From: Owenia fusiformis
Lineage: Eukaryota; Annelida; Polychaeta; Sabellida; Oweniidae
Assembly (NCBI GenBank): GCA_903813345.2
Contig: CAIIXF020000234.1
Coordinates: 1 to 25,000 of the forward strand
Length of the DNA stretch: 25,000 nucleotides
Direction of reading: 5' to 3'
Shown here: positions 1 through 9,774 of the stretch, piece by piece
Layout of the letters: the number at the start of each line of letters is the position of its first letter
Position numbering within the stretch: the stretch's first letter is position 1
The notes under the pieces: generated by a model
Databases searched by the model: none
Seen by the model: the letters and a program-made list of their open reading frames with translations, nothing else
What the model was told of the DNA's origin: nothing
Program-made: the position numbers and the translations under genes

Positions 1-360
1 GCAATATGATGTCTAAGACAGTCTTACTAACATCACCGGGGTAGTTCAATAGCTGAAGGCTGCAAACAGACACATTGGATATATTGATTCATACAACTAC
101 ATATTAAAGAACATGCAATATGATGTCTAAGACAGTCTTACTAACATCACTGGGGTAGTTCAATAGCTGAAGGCTGCAAACAGACACATTGGATATATTG
201 ATTCATGCAACTACATATTAAAGAACATGCAATATGATGTCTAAGACAGTCTTACTAACATCACTGGGGTAGTTCAATAGCTGAAGGCTGCAAACAGACA
301 CATTGGATATATTGATTCATGCAACTACATGTACATATTAAAGAACATGCAATATGATGT
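1..360. repeat. 114-bp tandem repeat, about 3.1 copies, carrying a repeated exon
   Basis: Copies start at 1, 115, 229 and 349. The first two periods are exactly 114 bp. The third is 120 bp because of a 6-bp insertion (gtacat) near 330, and the fourth copy stops after 12 bases. The array may continue left of the window. Copies are nearly identical: one C/T difference at about 38 and one A/G difference near 100. Read on the minus strand, each unit holds a pyrimidine-rich stretch, the acceptor gtctgtttgcag, an open stretch and two GT donor candidates. It is therefore an exon with its flanking intron, not a neutral satellite. There is no spacer/repeat alternation of the CRISPR kind. Confidence 0.95.
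32..287 (-). CDS. Tandemly triplicated exon of the same gene
   Basis: Exon copies begin just after the acceptor at 287, 173 and 59. The first base completes the codon left open by the upstream exon ending at 433. The frame then reads LQLLNYPSD and stays open through VSKTVLDIILHVL to a TAA (220-218 in the first copy). The other two frames stop within 9 codons. Donor candidates are GAT|GTTAGT (28-nt exon, 260-287) and TTA|GTAAGA (32-nt exon, 256-287). Without splicing, each copy would be a terminal exon with its own stop, but no AATAAA is seen in the unit. Neither internal length is a multiple of three, so using two copies in series would shift the frame. Use of one copy at a time is more likely. 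Copy 1 has Gly where the others have Ser (YPGD against YPSD). Confidence 0.5.
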
Positions 361-432
361 ATCTTTTGAAACAACAGGCTCAAACAACTGAATTAATCTA
401 ATAGATTTCAATACAATTTTGCTTAAACTTAC

Positions 433-2932
433 AATGTTGCCTTGTCCAAGTAATTGGAAGTTGAGAAGTGTCCTTGCTTTATCTTCCTATACGCAAACCT
501 CAGGCTAGCCACATTTAGATAAGACACTGGAATATAATAATAGTATAATTGGGCTTTATATATACGAATGGGGCAATAGTCTCACATGTCTCTCCAAATT
601 CCATGTGTTGATGGTCCCAGAATACACTAAGTGATAAATTGTATATCTCAGAATTAAATGAATCACATATAGACATGTAATTAAAAATATTTGAACACCT
701 TTAAGCTTATATGCTGCACTTATATCCTTTATAAAGAAACAAATCGACAGTACTTACATTTTCTGAGTAAGGATGGTTCTTTAGAAACAGCCTTCTCATG
801 TTTACTCTCAGCTAATCCCATGAGTATTGCTGACTATAAATACTGATATACATTCCTATGAAAAGTCCTGTCTCATTTCTCAGGCTCATTCTAATTACGC
901 AAATATGTAGCTTGGAAATATGTAGGGTGACATGAATTTGTGTCGCAATAAATTAATTGTTGTGAGGTTACAATCTTGCACTTCCTCAATGTCCAAAAAA
1001 ATGTGACTCACAAATACTTTCAAATTCACAAATTTGTTAACTGTTCTATGTTATGCAGTATGAATTTGCAAATCCAATTATTAGTTATATCATGCTATTT
1101 GACATTACAACACATATCAACTTATTATTCTTAAAGTTGTCAAAGGTCTCAATTAATTCCAAGCAGAGTTAGTGCAGTATGTTCTACTGACCTGGAAATA
1201 CAATCAATAATTCATTAAAACATAATTGAACTTTTGTGATCCATAGTACTTTGTCAAAAAGATATTAATTCAAGATGGAATTTTTACCCATGTTTCAGTC
1301 AATGTTTTTATTATGGGACCCTCCTTAAAAATTCCAATCAATAATCTAACCAGAAATCAAAACATGGAAGTTTCAATGCTCAGTCTACAATCAGACATAA
1401 GTGATGAATGAATTCATTTATTCAACTCATGGGTTTACAAGAGAAGGATATGCTACACTGTGTTATAAACATGAGAGCTTCAAAATATAATAAGCATTAA
1501 CATGCTTCCCTTTTTTGATCATATTTTCAAAGAGTAAAAGAAAATGTATATATGTCTTCACTATTATCTTGAATAAATTTAAATTTAAAAGTAAACAAAA
1601 ATGTGTCAATAAGAAGAAGAGGACTCAAAATTTTCTCCTAAAGGGTTGTATTGTAGGTATTCAGGAACACATTCCAATAAAAATATAATTTATGGGAGAA
1701 TTCACACTTTTATTACTTCCATAATAATGAAATCCATTTAGATTCATATAATTAACACACATGCAGATATAGAGGTTCTTGTATTCGTACCTGTGCAAGA
1801 TCATCCATTCTTGATGAGCTTTGATAATTCTTCTTTATCAAGACCAAAGCGGGTCAAGAATGAATGGTATTACACAGGTACAAATACAAGAAAGTGTTTC
1901 TCATATAACTCTATCGTTTTTTCACCTTTTTATGACAAAATTAATTTTTTTCTTGGAAAGTACATACATGAAGCATTTTTGAAATCCCAAGGCAATGCTC
2001 ATGTATGAATAATGGGAACTTAAATACCATTAACCAAAGCAGTTTGGCCCAGTAATCTACTCCTGACGTCGTAGACTTGGCCAAAGGTCCAATGGAAAAA
2101 AGGGTGGATTTACTCCGGAAAAAACACACTGGTTTAATACATGCTGATAAATGAATAAAATATCATAAAAAACACTTACGTAATTGTTCCTTGTATCAAA
2201 CTTTGTATTTATATTAGGTTTTCATCGCTGGATGACGGCTAATAAATAAGAACAATGAAACGATTAAACGCAGCAAAAAGAAAAATTCTTCTGCAATCTG
2301 TTCGTGCTCTCGTAGAATATCGAGAAGTTTCAGCTGCATATTTCGTTCAGTACTACATTCAGTCAGTTCAATGAATTGAAAAATCGTATTTAATGTCCAC
2401 CATATTTCTTTCAAGTCTAAATACAACACAGATACGTCTGTTTTATAAAGTAATCTACATTTTGATAACAAATCTGCTGAAGAAATCGTAATATTTGGAA
2501 TGTATTGATTCCCGGGAAATGTATTTTCGTTCCATGAAAGTCAAAAAATTATGGCGTCACACTTGTGTTATGTCACATCACGTGACTTTATTCAGTGCGG
2601 AGAACTGACGGAAATATTGACGAAATATGCCCATTTCAACATCAATATAAGAAACAAAACACCACATTAATGTGTAAGTTATCTATTTCAAATAAATACT
2701 TGGGTTTACATGGAGCCCGATTTTTGGGTTGGATGGCTAATGGGGAATGAATAATAAGTGATGATTCAGCGACATGTTTTTTCCGGAGTAAATCCACCCT
2801 TTTTTGCATTAGACCTCGTCTGGCCCAGATCTATAACATCGGGAGTAGATAACTGGGCCAGACGGGTTTGGTTAAAATACCATACTCTTTAAAGATGTGA
2901 TCAACCCGTAGAATGTCCTGCACTGGCTTGAC
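433..2932 (-). CDS. Partial multi-exon gene of unknown function (three upstream exons)
   Basis: Product not recognised. The exons in transcript order are 2932-2881 (52 nt), 829-758 (72 nt) and 526-433 (94 nt), followed by the repeated exon starting at 287. Donors are TATG|GTATTT, AAAT|GTAAGTAC and CATT|GTAAGTTT. Acceptors are tctgag (weak), tagtcag and attccag. In the second and third exons only one of three frames is open, and it is the frame the previous exon's phase demands. The spliced product is about 80 residues, rich in K, L and A and probably helical (for example VDHIFKEY, then ILMGLAESKHEKAVSKEPSL, then VASLRFAYRKIKQGHF). It suggests a helical-repeat or coiled segment, but no family is claimed. 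The first listed exon could instead begin at gtgcag|GAC (2916). The 2051-bp intron 2880-830 holds a transposon and a hairpin. The 5' end of the gene is not found. Confidence 0.6.
830..1777. other. AT-rich intron sequence without a recognisable feature
   Basis: This is part of the intron between the exons ending at 2881 and starting at 829. I checked both strands for exons and found only short open stretches lacking one or both splice sites. No repeats, RNA genes or transposon ends were seen. Confidence 0.5.
1778..1890 (-). ncRNA. 113-nt imperfect hairpin inside an intron
   Basis: The two halves are inverted copies: cttgtattcgtacctgtg at 1778-1795 against the complement of cacaggtacaaatacaag at 1873-1890. 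Pairing continues inward through ccattcttga/tcaagaatg and gctttg/caaagc. The outer mismatches are C/A on the plus strand but become G-U wobbles in a minus-strand transcript, which is the strand of the host gene's intron. Size and shape resemble a long miRNA precursor or a very small MITE. It accounts for the coding-like open frames seen on both strands here. The hairpin is seen directly; processing into a small RNA is inference. Confidence 0.4.
2022..2883. mobile_element. Non-autonomous DNA transposon with ~95-bp TIRs and a 9-bp target duplication (MULE-like)
   Basis: The element is 2031-2874 (844 bp). Left arm 2031-2125 and right arm 2776-2874 are inverted copies, very similar over aagggtggatttactccgg and the gcccag..ctactcc blocks. 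The flanking 9-mer AAATACCAT is exact at 2022-2030 and 2875-2883. Long TIRs with a 9-bp duplication fit Mutator-like elements; Merlin (8-9 bp) is an alternative. No transposase is visible. An 85-codon minus-strand open frame (2471-2214) lies inside, contains hydrophobic stretches and is unrecognised; I do not call it a gene. The target lies 6 bp into an intron of the left-hand gene. Confidence 0.85.
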
Positions 2933-3184
2933 CTCAGATCAATATGATTGTCCAGCAAAGTTCCTGATCATACAAATAACTTCTTCTATGATTAGATTAT
3001 ATGCTTGCATTTACTGAGACAATTACTTGTTACCCCCTTGGGCTTCCAAAAATCCAAACATCAAAGACAATTATCAGTGGCGTAGCCAGGATTTGGTGAC
3101 CAGGGGTTCTATTTGTATGTTATTCACAAATCCCCCCACCTCGTTAGGGTCGCACATATAAAAGGATTTTTGTATCTTTACATA

Positions 3185-3292
3185 GTGCATACTAGGGGTC
3201 CCACGATATATTATGAAACAATACGATACGTATCTCGATACTCAGGTCACGATACGAGCAACGATACGATACATAGTAGTGTAGTTGAGTGG

Positions 3293-3326
<34 letters not shown>

Positions 3327-4117
3327 GCAACACTGACATAACTGAGGTCTAGTTGGAAGTCTATCTCTTTCTGTGACATTTGAATAAGATGCAGCATAAA
3401 AACTATAGTCAAGTATCAAGCCTACCTGCTGTATAGTTGTCAGTTATGCATATTTTGCAATTTTTTTGAAGTCCGACTGTGCTTTCCCTTTACTGAGGAA
3501 TATGTTCCAAAGTACTACAGTAGATGTTCTATTGGGGGATATAAGGATAACACAACTACCCATGTTTGATGCTTACACGGCCATAATTCTATCAATTGTG
3601 TTCAAAACTTTCAAAAAGTTTCAATTTCTAAACTCCGGTCAACATTAATACTCCGAACGTAAATATTGTTCGGTTTTTTATTGTTCGGAGTTATCAATAT
3701 TAGTAGGCAATTATTTAACGCGTTCTATCCAATAAAAAGTTTAAAGATTATATTTATTCATACTAAATTGTCAAAAAGTATATAGAATTATAAAACAAAG
3801 TACGTTGATATACGAAGACAAAGAAGACACGAGTTATTTGTTTGCATTTTGACTGTCAATCCGCTAAGCATTTTGTTCGCATTTATACAACATTTTGGGC
3901 GTGTCATGTCCAGTGAGAAACCAAACAAAAGATATAAAAACAATTTCTCAAAAAGTCAAATATTCAGTTGATTTCGGCAAAATATGATGGATTTCAGGTA
4001 TGTTAATAATATTTTTGGTGTATCGATATTTGAGTCTTCGTATCGATACGCTCGTATCGTCACCAAACGAGCCGATGCATCGATATATCGATGAATCGCG
4101 GGACCCCTAGTGCATAC
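3185..4117. mobile_element. Non-autonomous hAT-like transposon with 8-bp target duplication
   Basis: The element spans 3193-4109 (917 bp). It begins TAGGGGTCCCACG and ends with the complement, cgcgggacccctA. The 8-mer GTGCATAC is exact on both sides (3185-3192 and 4110-4117). Subterminal sequence on both sides is rich in cgatac/gtatcg and atatcgat motifs, which pair loosely as an extended inverted repeat. The TAGGGGT-type terminus with 8-bp duplication is characteristic of the hAT superfamily. No transposase frame survives. Inside are a 31-G run and a short stem near 3648-3694 (ctccgaac/gttcggag). Confidence 0.85.
3295..3325 (+). repeat. Poly-G run, 31 bases
   Basis: This is an uninterrupted G homopolymer inside the hAT-like element. 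Its true length may differ from the assembly, because such runs are hard to sequence. It could form G-quadruplexes on the plus strand. Confidence 0.95.
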
Positions 4118-4958
4118 AATTTACACTCCCTCCAAAAGTTTGGCAGCCCTAACTTCCCCATACAATTGTCATTTACATAATCTATAAAGAAAAAAAACTA
4201 TTTTAGGGTTGCAAATTATACATTTTGTAAATTGGTATCATTACCAATACCTCATATTTTCTCGCAAAAATACAAGTGGACAACTAAATTTGAACTTTGA
4301 ATTTAAACATCATTTAACAAAATATGATATCTTTCTTTCAACAAAGTTTCAAGTCTCCTAAAGGTCAAATATTTTCAAGAGACCTCACCCAATGAAATAA
4401 CACAACAGGCAAACATTTTCAAAAATGACTTTTATTTGAAGCTCTGTAACTTTAATTTTCGCAAAGTAAACTAAACATTTAGCGTGCGAAAAATTAGACA
4501 ATTTAATTTTATAGATAAAATTTAAATTATTTTGGTGAATCTTCTGATATCCTGAAATCTAATTTACCCGAATCCACCATTTTGCAAAAGATTACAGGGA
4601 ACTATTTTCAGATATTCATCAAAGCCATCAATTTTCGACCTATTTTATTGCAGGTTATATAAATAAAAATTCAAACATAAATAGCGTTAACACATAGTCC
4701 AAAGTTGAGTTAACACATGGTGGGATCGTCAAAATTTGGGAAGACCCTTGAGCATGATTTTTACTAAAAATATTAATTTTTTTGTACAATTTATTTACTA
4801 CAAAGCTGCTTCATTTAGGACAAAATAAATCACTCTGTGCAATGGCTAAAGGAATCAATATTTTGCAGGAATTTTGTTAGAAGCCAGTTCGGATTAAATA
4901 CAAGGTTATTGAAAATGCTGCACATTCCAAAAAGATCGATCATTTTTCTAACTTTATA
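4118..4958. other. AT-rich stretch with no recognised feature
   Basis: There are many A/T runs and short motifs such as tttgaactttgaattt. I see no open frame of note, no exon with both splice sites and no inverted repeat. It may be an old decayed repeat or ordinary intergenic sequence. Confidence 0.4.
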
Positions 4959-6229
4959 CAGGGCGTATGAAAAAACGCAACAAGTAGTTATCTCGTAAAA
5001 TCACAAAACTAGTGATGACTACATCAATTTCATTCAATTGACCATAAAGCCACGTCTCTCCTCTTTGCAATGATATGTCACTCATTCACATGTGATAATG
5101 TTTGGGCGCGAAATCCTTCCATTGGCACAGTGGGTCAAAATCAGATATTGCAAAACCTCGAGAAAGAATTGCAAATGGGCTGCTTTTCTCTGCTTTAACC
5201 CACAGATGACTCAGGGCTGAACCATCCATGACGTGGACAGATGAGCGCATCTTTATGTGCAAGGAAGTGGTGGCAATATCCAAGATGCAAGTAGAAATAA
5301 TCTTGATTTACTTCATTAAAAACTCAAACAATCGATTAAAAAATCAAACTGATGTCATATTTGGAATCTACATGTAAAATTACATTTAGAAATGTGGTTT
5401 TGAAAAGAGTTTATCAACTTTGAAAATTTAATTTTCTTTGAAAATGTGACTTCTAGGTCGGGGAGATTCCCCATAGACCCCATGTTGTAAAACCACAAAA
5501 AGTGAAATATCTTTTCTTGTGTTGGGCAGATAATATTTTCTTTTACTGGACATATTTTAATTTGTATAACTATCAGATACATAAGGGTAATATGAAAAGT
5601 GAACCACTAAAACTGATGCATATTCAAGTTTAAGGGAATTTTGTAATACCCTGCCATGTTAATTCCCCCGAATCAGTCACCTGGTGGCGAAACTGGTAAC
5701 TACCTACTCGCATCTGAGTAATTGGGAGGGGTATAGGATGTATTCTTGCAAGAGTATGAGTATGAACACTTTACTGTCTATGCCACACCTTCTTCCAATA
5801 TGTCCCTTGTACTGACTTTTGCATTGTTTGAATTTTGAGTTTGAGCTGAATTTTGCCCCACTTTGGAAAATTAATGATTATTGGGCCAGCCATGACTCCC
5901 TGTGAATGAGTGATATTCCATTGCAAAGAGGAGTAATTTGGCTTTTTGGTACATTGAATGAAAAGGATGCAGTCAGCATTGGTTTTATGTTTTCTTTCAA
6001 TATTGCATCGGGCTCCATACACTGACCTTTGCGATGTTTATAACTTGGTCATAAGCTAATTTTGGCCCACTTTGCAAATGGAATGATTACTCGCCCAACC
6101 CTGACCAAATATCAATGAATGATATATCATTGTAAAGAGGAGACATATGGCTTTATGGTGCATTGAATGAAATCAATGCTGTTATCTCTGGTTTTGTTCT
6201 TTTCCGAGATAACAATCTGTAGCGTACTG
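4959..6229 (+). mobile_element. TA-flanked transposon with long TIRs, copy A
   Basis: The left end is CAGGGCGTATGAAAAAACGC after TA (4957-4958). The decayed right end is gtagcgtaCTG before TA (6230-6231). Beyond the tips, about 180 bp of the left end matches the complement of the right end, including the blocks gtctcctctttgcaatgata, accataaagcca and cagtgggtcaaaat. The right side carries a second, inner copy of this subterminal block (about 5840-5980 against 6060-6200). Relative to copy B (19718-21701) it lacks about 140 bp of transposase-like sequence and has about 445 bp of unrelated sequence (5279-5723). TA duplication with CAGGGCGTA-type tips points to the Tc1/mariner (IS630) group. Confidence 0.8.
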
Positions 6230-6231
6230 TA

Positions 6232-7167
6232 CAATGTTTACACGAGGGCTTTTTAAAACATTTTGGATAGTCTTATTTCTGATTTCTGTCTTTCTTTGTG
6301 CGTATTGTTAATATCTTGTTTAAAAAAATCTCGGGGAAGACCGCAGAGCTAGTAAATCCGCGGAGTAGATCCATTGCATGAAATAATCAAAACGTTTTGA
6401 TATGTTTATATAGGATATACATGACAGATGCCGTTTACGTAATAACTAATTTCAGATCATTTTTATTAATGCAATTAATTTGCTCTCGGGGAGTTGCCAG
6501 CCCCGAGGAATTCCCAATTTTATTTTTGAATAGTTTTAATCAGTATTGCAGTTTTTAAAGTCTTCGTGAAAATGTTGTAAAACATTATTATAGGAAAACG
6601 ATCTTTCAGAGTAAAGGATGTCTGCGTCGTTTTCAGTAACTACGTATTGGACCAGAACTGGCTCCAAAATCCTTTCAAAAAATTGATCGATTTCTAAAAC
6701 CATTGCCCCGAGTGAATTTATTTACGGTGAAATAACACAGAAAATTCATGTTTCTGGTTATTTCTATGAATTTTTCCAAGAAAAAGTTTTTGGGGAAATC
6801 CTGACCGGGGGGTTCGTCCAGACCCACCGAACCCCCAGTGCCTACGGCTATGATTATTTTGTTTATTTTGGAATGCTGTTGCATAAGCCACAGATGTTGG
6901 CCAGATTTTTTGGTAGTAGGATCATAGGCTCAAAGAATAATTCAGAAGATGAGTAAATTGGAAAATTCCCAAAAAAAGTGACCACCAGTCAAAACGTTCC
7001 TTATACAAAATACTTCTCCATGACAGATTTTGCACTTATTTTATAGCTGAGATCTTCATCTTTCTATTTCTACTTGTTTGGTTCGAGTATAACCTATGGA
7101 TGCAGTTATTTGACTTTTAATATTGTTTTGGCCTCTTATCAACGCAGTATTGGTTGAATAATGTTCA
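6232..7167. other. Gap without a supported gene
   Basis: This holds a 7-bp GC stem (ctcgggg 6485-6491 with ccccgag 6501-6507). A C/G-rich block at 6800-6850 (cgaaccccc next to gcctacggctatg) looks like the tip of a dispersed repeat whose partner end I could not find. No coding sequence is recognised. Confidence 0.4.
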
Positions 7168-8098
7168 TTAGTGATTAAAAAGTTAAAGAATAACAAGACG
7201 CTTCGAATGAAGTATGATTTGTCTCATATTTTTCGGAAATGGCTGCAAAATCGTCATTATAATATTTCGAAATTTTTTAGTGTTTCATCTGGAGGAATAT
7301 TAATTGAGCTACTGATTCTACTACAGTCTGTTACACTGCTTCAAAGGCAAGCAGTTAAACCTGAAATATAAGGAATCTAAATAATATTCTGCAATAATAT
7401 ATAGAAAAATATATTCATATTGCACATGAATGACATTTGTATATGTTGGGTTGCTTGTAAATTGGCTCATAAAGTCTGTAACCTCTTATATTTTGATCCT
7501 TCTCTACCATGTTAATTCTCAAAAAAATAACATGGCGGACAGACCTCAAATTACAAGAGGGCACAGGCTTATTGCACTAAACACTAAATAATCTGAAATA
7601 TACAAATGTCATTCATGAGTAATATGAATATATTTTTCTATATATTATGGCACAATGGTCTATAGATTTCTTATTTTTCAGGTTCAACTGCTTGCCTTTG
7701 AAGCAGAGTAACAGACTGTACAAAATAATCTGGCCGGGATCTATAGTAAAGACATTGATAAGTTATCATCACAAATCAACGAAGACCTAAACCAAATTGC
7801 TGTTTCTTGGTGTGGAAAATGGAACATGGAAATTGCCCCTGAAAAAACTGAAGTCCTAATCTTCACCCCACCAAACAGACCCTCCCCGGTAGTTAACATC
7901 CACATCGGCGGAAAAAAGTTGGACATAGTGACCCGTAAGAAAATACTCGGATGCACTATCGACACTGAATTAACCGTTAACCAACATATAGAATTGAAAA
8001 CAAAAGTGGCCTACGGAGCGCCTAGTGGTATCTCAAACTTCACATCTAGCAATGGAGGATGCGCCAAGAAGTCTTTACAATGCTCTATAGAGCACTAG
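7168..8098 (+). pseudogene. LINE reverse transcriptase remnant, interrupted by a MITE
   Basis: The left piece reads FRKWLQNRHYNISKFF then GGILIELLIL. This resembles the RT segment ending in the GxxxSPxLF block, but the NGVPQ stretch is lost. If the MITE and one TA are disregarded, the frame continues without a shift into the right piece, LAGIYSKDIDKL, then WCGKWNMEIAPEKTEVLIF. In the YADD position the codons at 7724-7729 read Asn-Asn (aat aat) instead of Asp-Asp, and spacing to the GGIL block is too short. The enzyme is dead. The frame is lost after SLQ near 8080, and a shifted frame continues as LYRALVMPHFESG. Confidence 0.7.
7322..7720. mobile_element. MITE with ~120-bp inverted repeats and TA duplication, nested in the LINE
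   Basis: The element is 7324-7718 (395 bp), from CAGTCTGTTAC to GTAACAGACTG, flanked by TA at 7322-7323 and 7719-7720. The left arm 7324-7442 is the inverted copy of about 7597-7718, with few mismatches over ctgcttcaaaggcaagcagtt and atatatagaaaaatatattc. The spacer of about 150 bp has no coding frame. TA duplication plus simple TIRs suggests mobilisation by a Tc1/mariner-type transposase. Its insertion splits one LINE reading frame cleanly. Confidence 0.85.
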
Positions 8099-8250
8099 TA
8101 ATGCCTCACTTTGAATCAGGCATCAGCGCTGTCGCATCAGTAACAGATAAAGCCATATCAGCATTCTCACCTATACAAAGATCAGCACTACTTAAAAGCC
8201 ACTGACTGCATACCATCTACAAGCACTGACACTTTAGAAATTTTAGTTAG

Positions 8251-9516
8251 AGTTCCCCCCTCGACATAATCCTAAGGTCACGCCAAGCTCAAGAAGCTGT
8301 AAGAATTCTTACCCATCACAGATCAGACCCAATCACTGACGAATATGAACAATGGGCCCAGTCATCCAAGCTAGAATGTAAAACCTCCTGCTTTAACATC
8401 CTAGCAGCAAGATTACGACTGTATAACTGCCCAACCTCTCAGGAGAGTTATTACAAACACATCTACCACAAAGAAAACATTGAAACTTTTAAACTACCAC
8501 CTGTCAAAGTCCATGTGGAGGACTTCAAAAACTCTAAACAAACACAGAGTGACAATATAGCCAACATACTTTCCCCAAAACCAGATAAAGACACTATAGT
8601 TTTCACAGATGGTTCATCACTGGGGAACCCAGGGCCAACAGGGGCAGCAGCAATCATCTACCAACAAGGTCTGTCTTCCTTCCCAATATGCATCAAATCA
8701 CCAACCTTTAAGATTGGCAACAACTATATTGACGAAATTCATGCATTAAAATTGGCACTCCTCACCTCAGCCACCACAATCCCTGATATTACACTACTAT
8801 CAGATTGTCAACCGGCAATAATATCAGCCTTCTTAACCACTAACTTAAAAGGAATTATAACTGATATACTAGAAATTCGCAAAGCCTGTAAAACCCTTAT
8901 TCAGCAACATAAAACCGTCCAAGTCTACTGGGTACCTGGACACCAGGGCACAGAAGGCAACGAACTTGCAGATAAGATGGCCAAGAAGGCAGCTGAAAAT
9001 GCCAAACAGATCACGGAGACCAACATCACAAAGGCTACAGCTTATAATAAGATTAAAAATGGCTGCACTCACTAATGGCAGTCCAGATTTGAGAACTCTA
9101 GTAAAGTGAGCTTTATTCAAAACCTGGTTCCTAAGATCAAAACCAAAAGCCTAAGCGTTCAGGTAGGAAATAGGTACAATAGAGTATTAACAAACCAACT
9201 TATGTCTGGGCACATACAACTTAATAAACATCTCTCAAAGCTAAACCCTGAGATTAAGTCCCCTAATTGTACTCAATGTATGGTCCCTGAGTCAATACAC
9301 CATTTTATATTTGACTGCTCCTTATTCCAGGACCAAAGGGAGGAACTACTTGCTCGCATCGACACTATCCTACTAGGAGAACAACACCCGCAAATTATAG
9401 ACTTACAACTCATACTAGGCCTAAACACAAACATCAACAGGCCCATCACCAGAACAATACAGAAGTGCTGCATCGCTATCTGCAAAACACCAGAAGATTT
9501 TAAGCAAACAAAATAA
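8251..9516 (+). pseudogene. LINE RNase H and CCHC tail, one frame with one nonsense codon
   Basis: Frame 1 is open from 8251 to 9072, is cut by TAA at 9073-9075, then runs on to 9516. RNase H type 1 motifs appear in order: VFTDGSSLGNPGPTGAAA (first Asp), DEIHALKLAL (Glu), LLSDCQPAI (Asp), then YWVPGHQGTEGNELADKMAK (final His and Asp). All four catalytic acidic positions are present. After the stop comes LTNQLMSGHIQ and a zinc-knuckle CTQC..HHFIFDC (C-x2-C-x7-H-x4-C), usual at LINE C-termini. The stop falls just before WQ, a conserved start of this tail. A frameshift in the C run at 8255-8260 separates it from the upstream RT frame. It is a clear relic of a fairly young element. Confidence 0.85.
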
Positions 9517-9774
9517 GAAAGAGACAGTGACTCTATACTAAACTCATGAGATAGTGACTCTTCTACAACTTAATACTGGATTTAAGTACCACTTCAGGTC
9601 ATAATATTGAAATAACATGTTCTCAGCGCTCTCTCTCCAGCTTAGTAAAGTATAACTGAAGTACAAGTGAGATATAGAACCAAAGTGAATTACTGAGTAA
9701 CCAGTGTTCAAAGGCAGCATTATAGTGCCAATAGTGTCACACGGACACTTAAAAGGATCAAGAAGAAGAAGAAA

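Larger units (their letters stand above)
7168..9773 (+). mobile_element. Decayed RNase H-bearing non-LTR retrotransposon (LINE), 5' truncated
   Basis: Protein-level remnants run from a reverse-transcriptase fragment (7168-7323) through RT C-terminal motifs (7721-8098), RNase H (8569-9000) and a CCHC tail (about 9270-9330). The non-coding 3' end closes with the short tandem tail atcaagaagaagaagaa (about 9759-9774). RT followed by RNase H on the same polyprotein fits the I/Jockey-type group of LINEs. A TA-flanked MITE interrupts it at 7322-7720. No endonuclease or ORF1 region is seen, and the 5' edge is uncertain because similarity simply fades before 7168. At least three frameshifts and one stop make it inactive. 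Confidence 0.85.

Noticed and set aside
1-360. CRISPR array
   Set aside because: The units are contiguous 114-bp direct repeats without variable spacers, in a eukaryotic context, and they carry splice signals.
1598-1690. Minus-strand open stretch ECVPEYLQYNPLGENFE ending in TGA, like a protein C-terminus
   Set aside because: No acceptor AG within the open part upstream, and no phase link to the neighbouring exons.
1767-1877. Plus-strand exon candidate (acceptor atgcag, 37 open codons IEVLVFVPVQ..., donor CACAG|GTAC)
   Set aside because: The segment is almost entirely the 113-nt palindrome, which makes coding-like frames and mirrored splice-like motifs on both strands. The acceptor tract is poor.
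2214-2471. 85-codon minus-strand open frame inside the MULE-like element
   Set aside because: No recognisable motif and no splice or promoter support; kept only as a remark under the element.
3075-3125. cagtggcgtagccagg, a tip common to many invertebrate hAT-type repeats
   Set aside because: No complementary right tip or target duplication found, so no element can be delimited.
6790-6855. Pyrimidine/G-rich block ending gcctacggctatg, resembling a repeat tip
   Set aside because: Only about 10 of 16 bases agree with the complement of the 3075 tip and no duplication flanks the pair.
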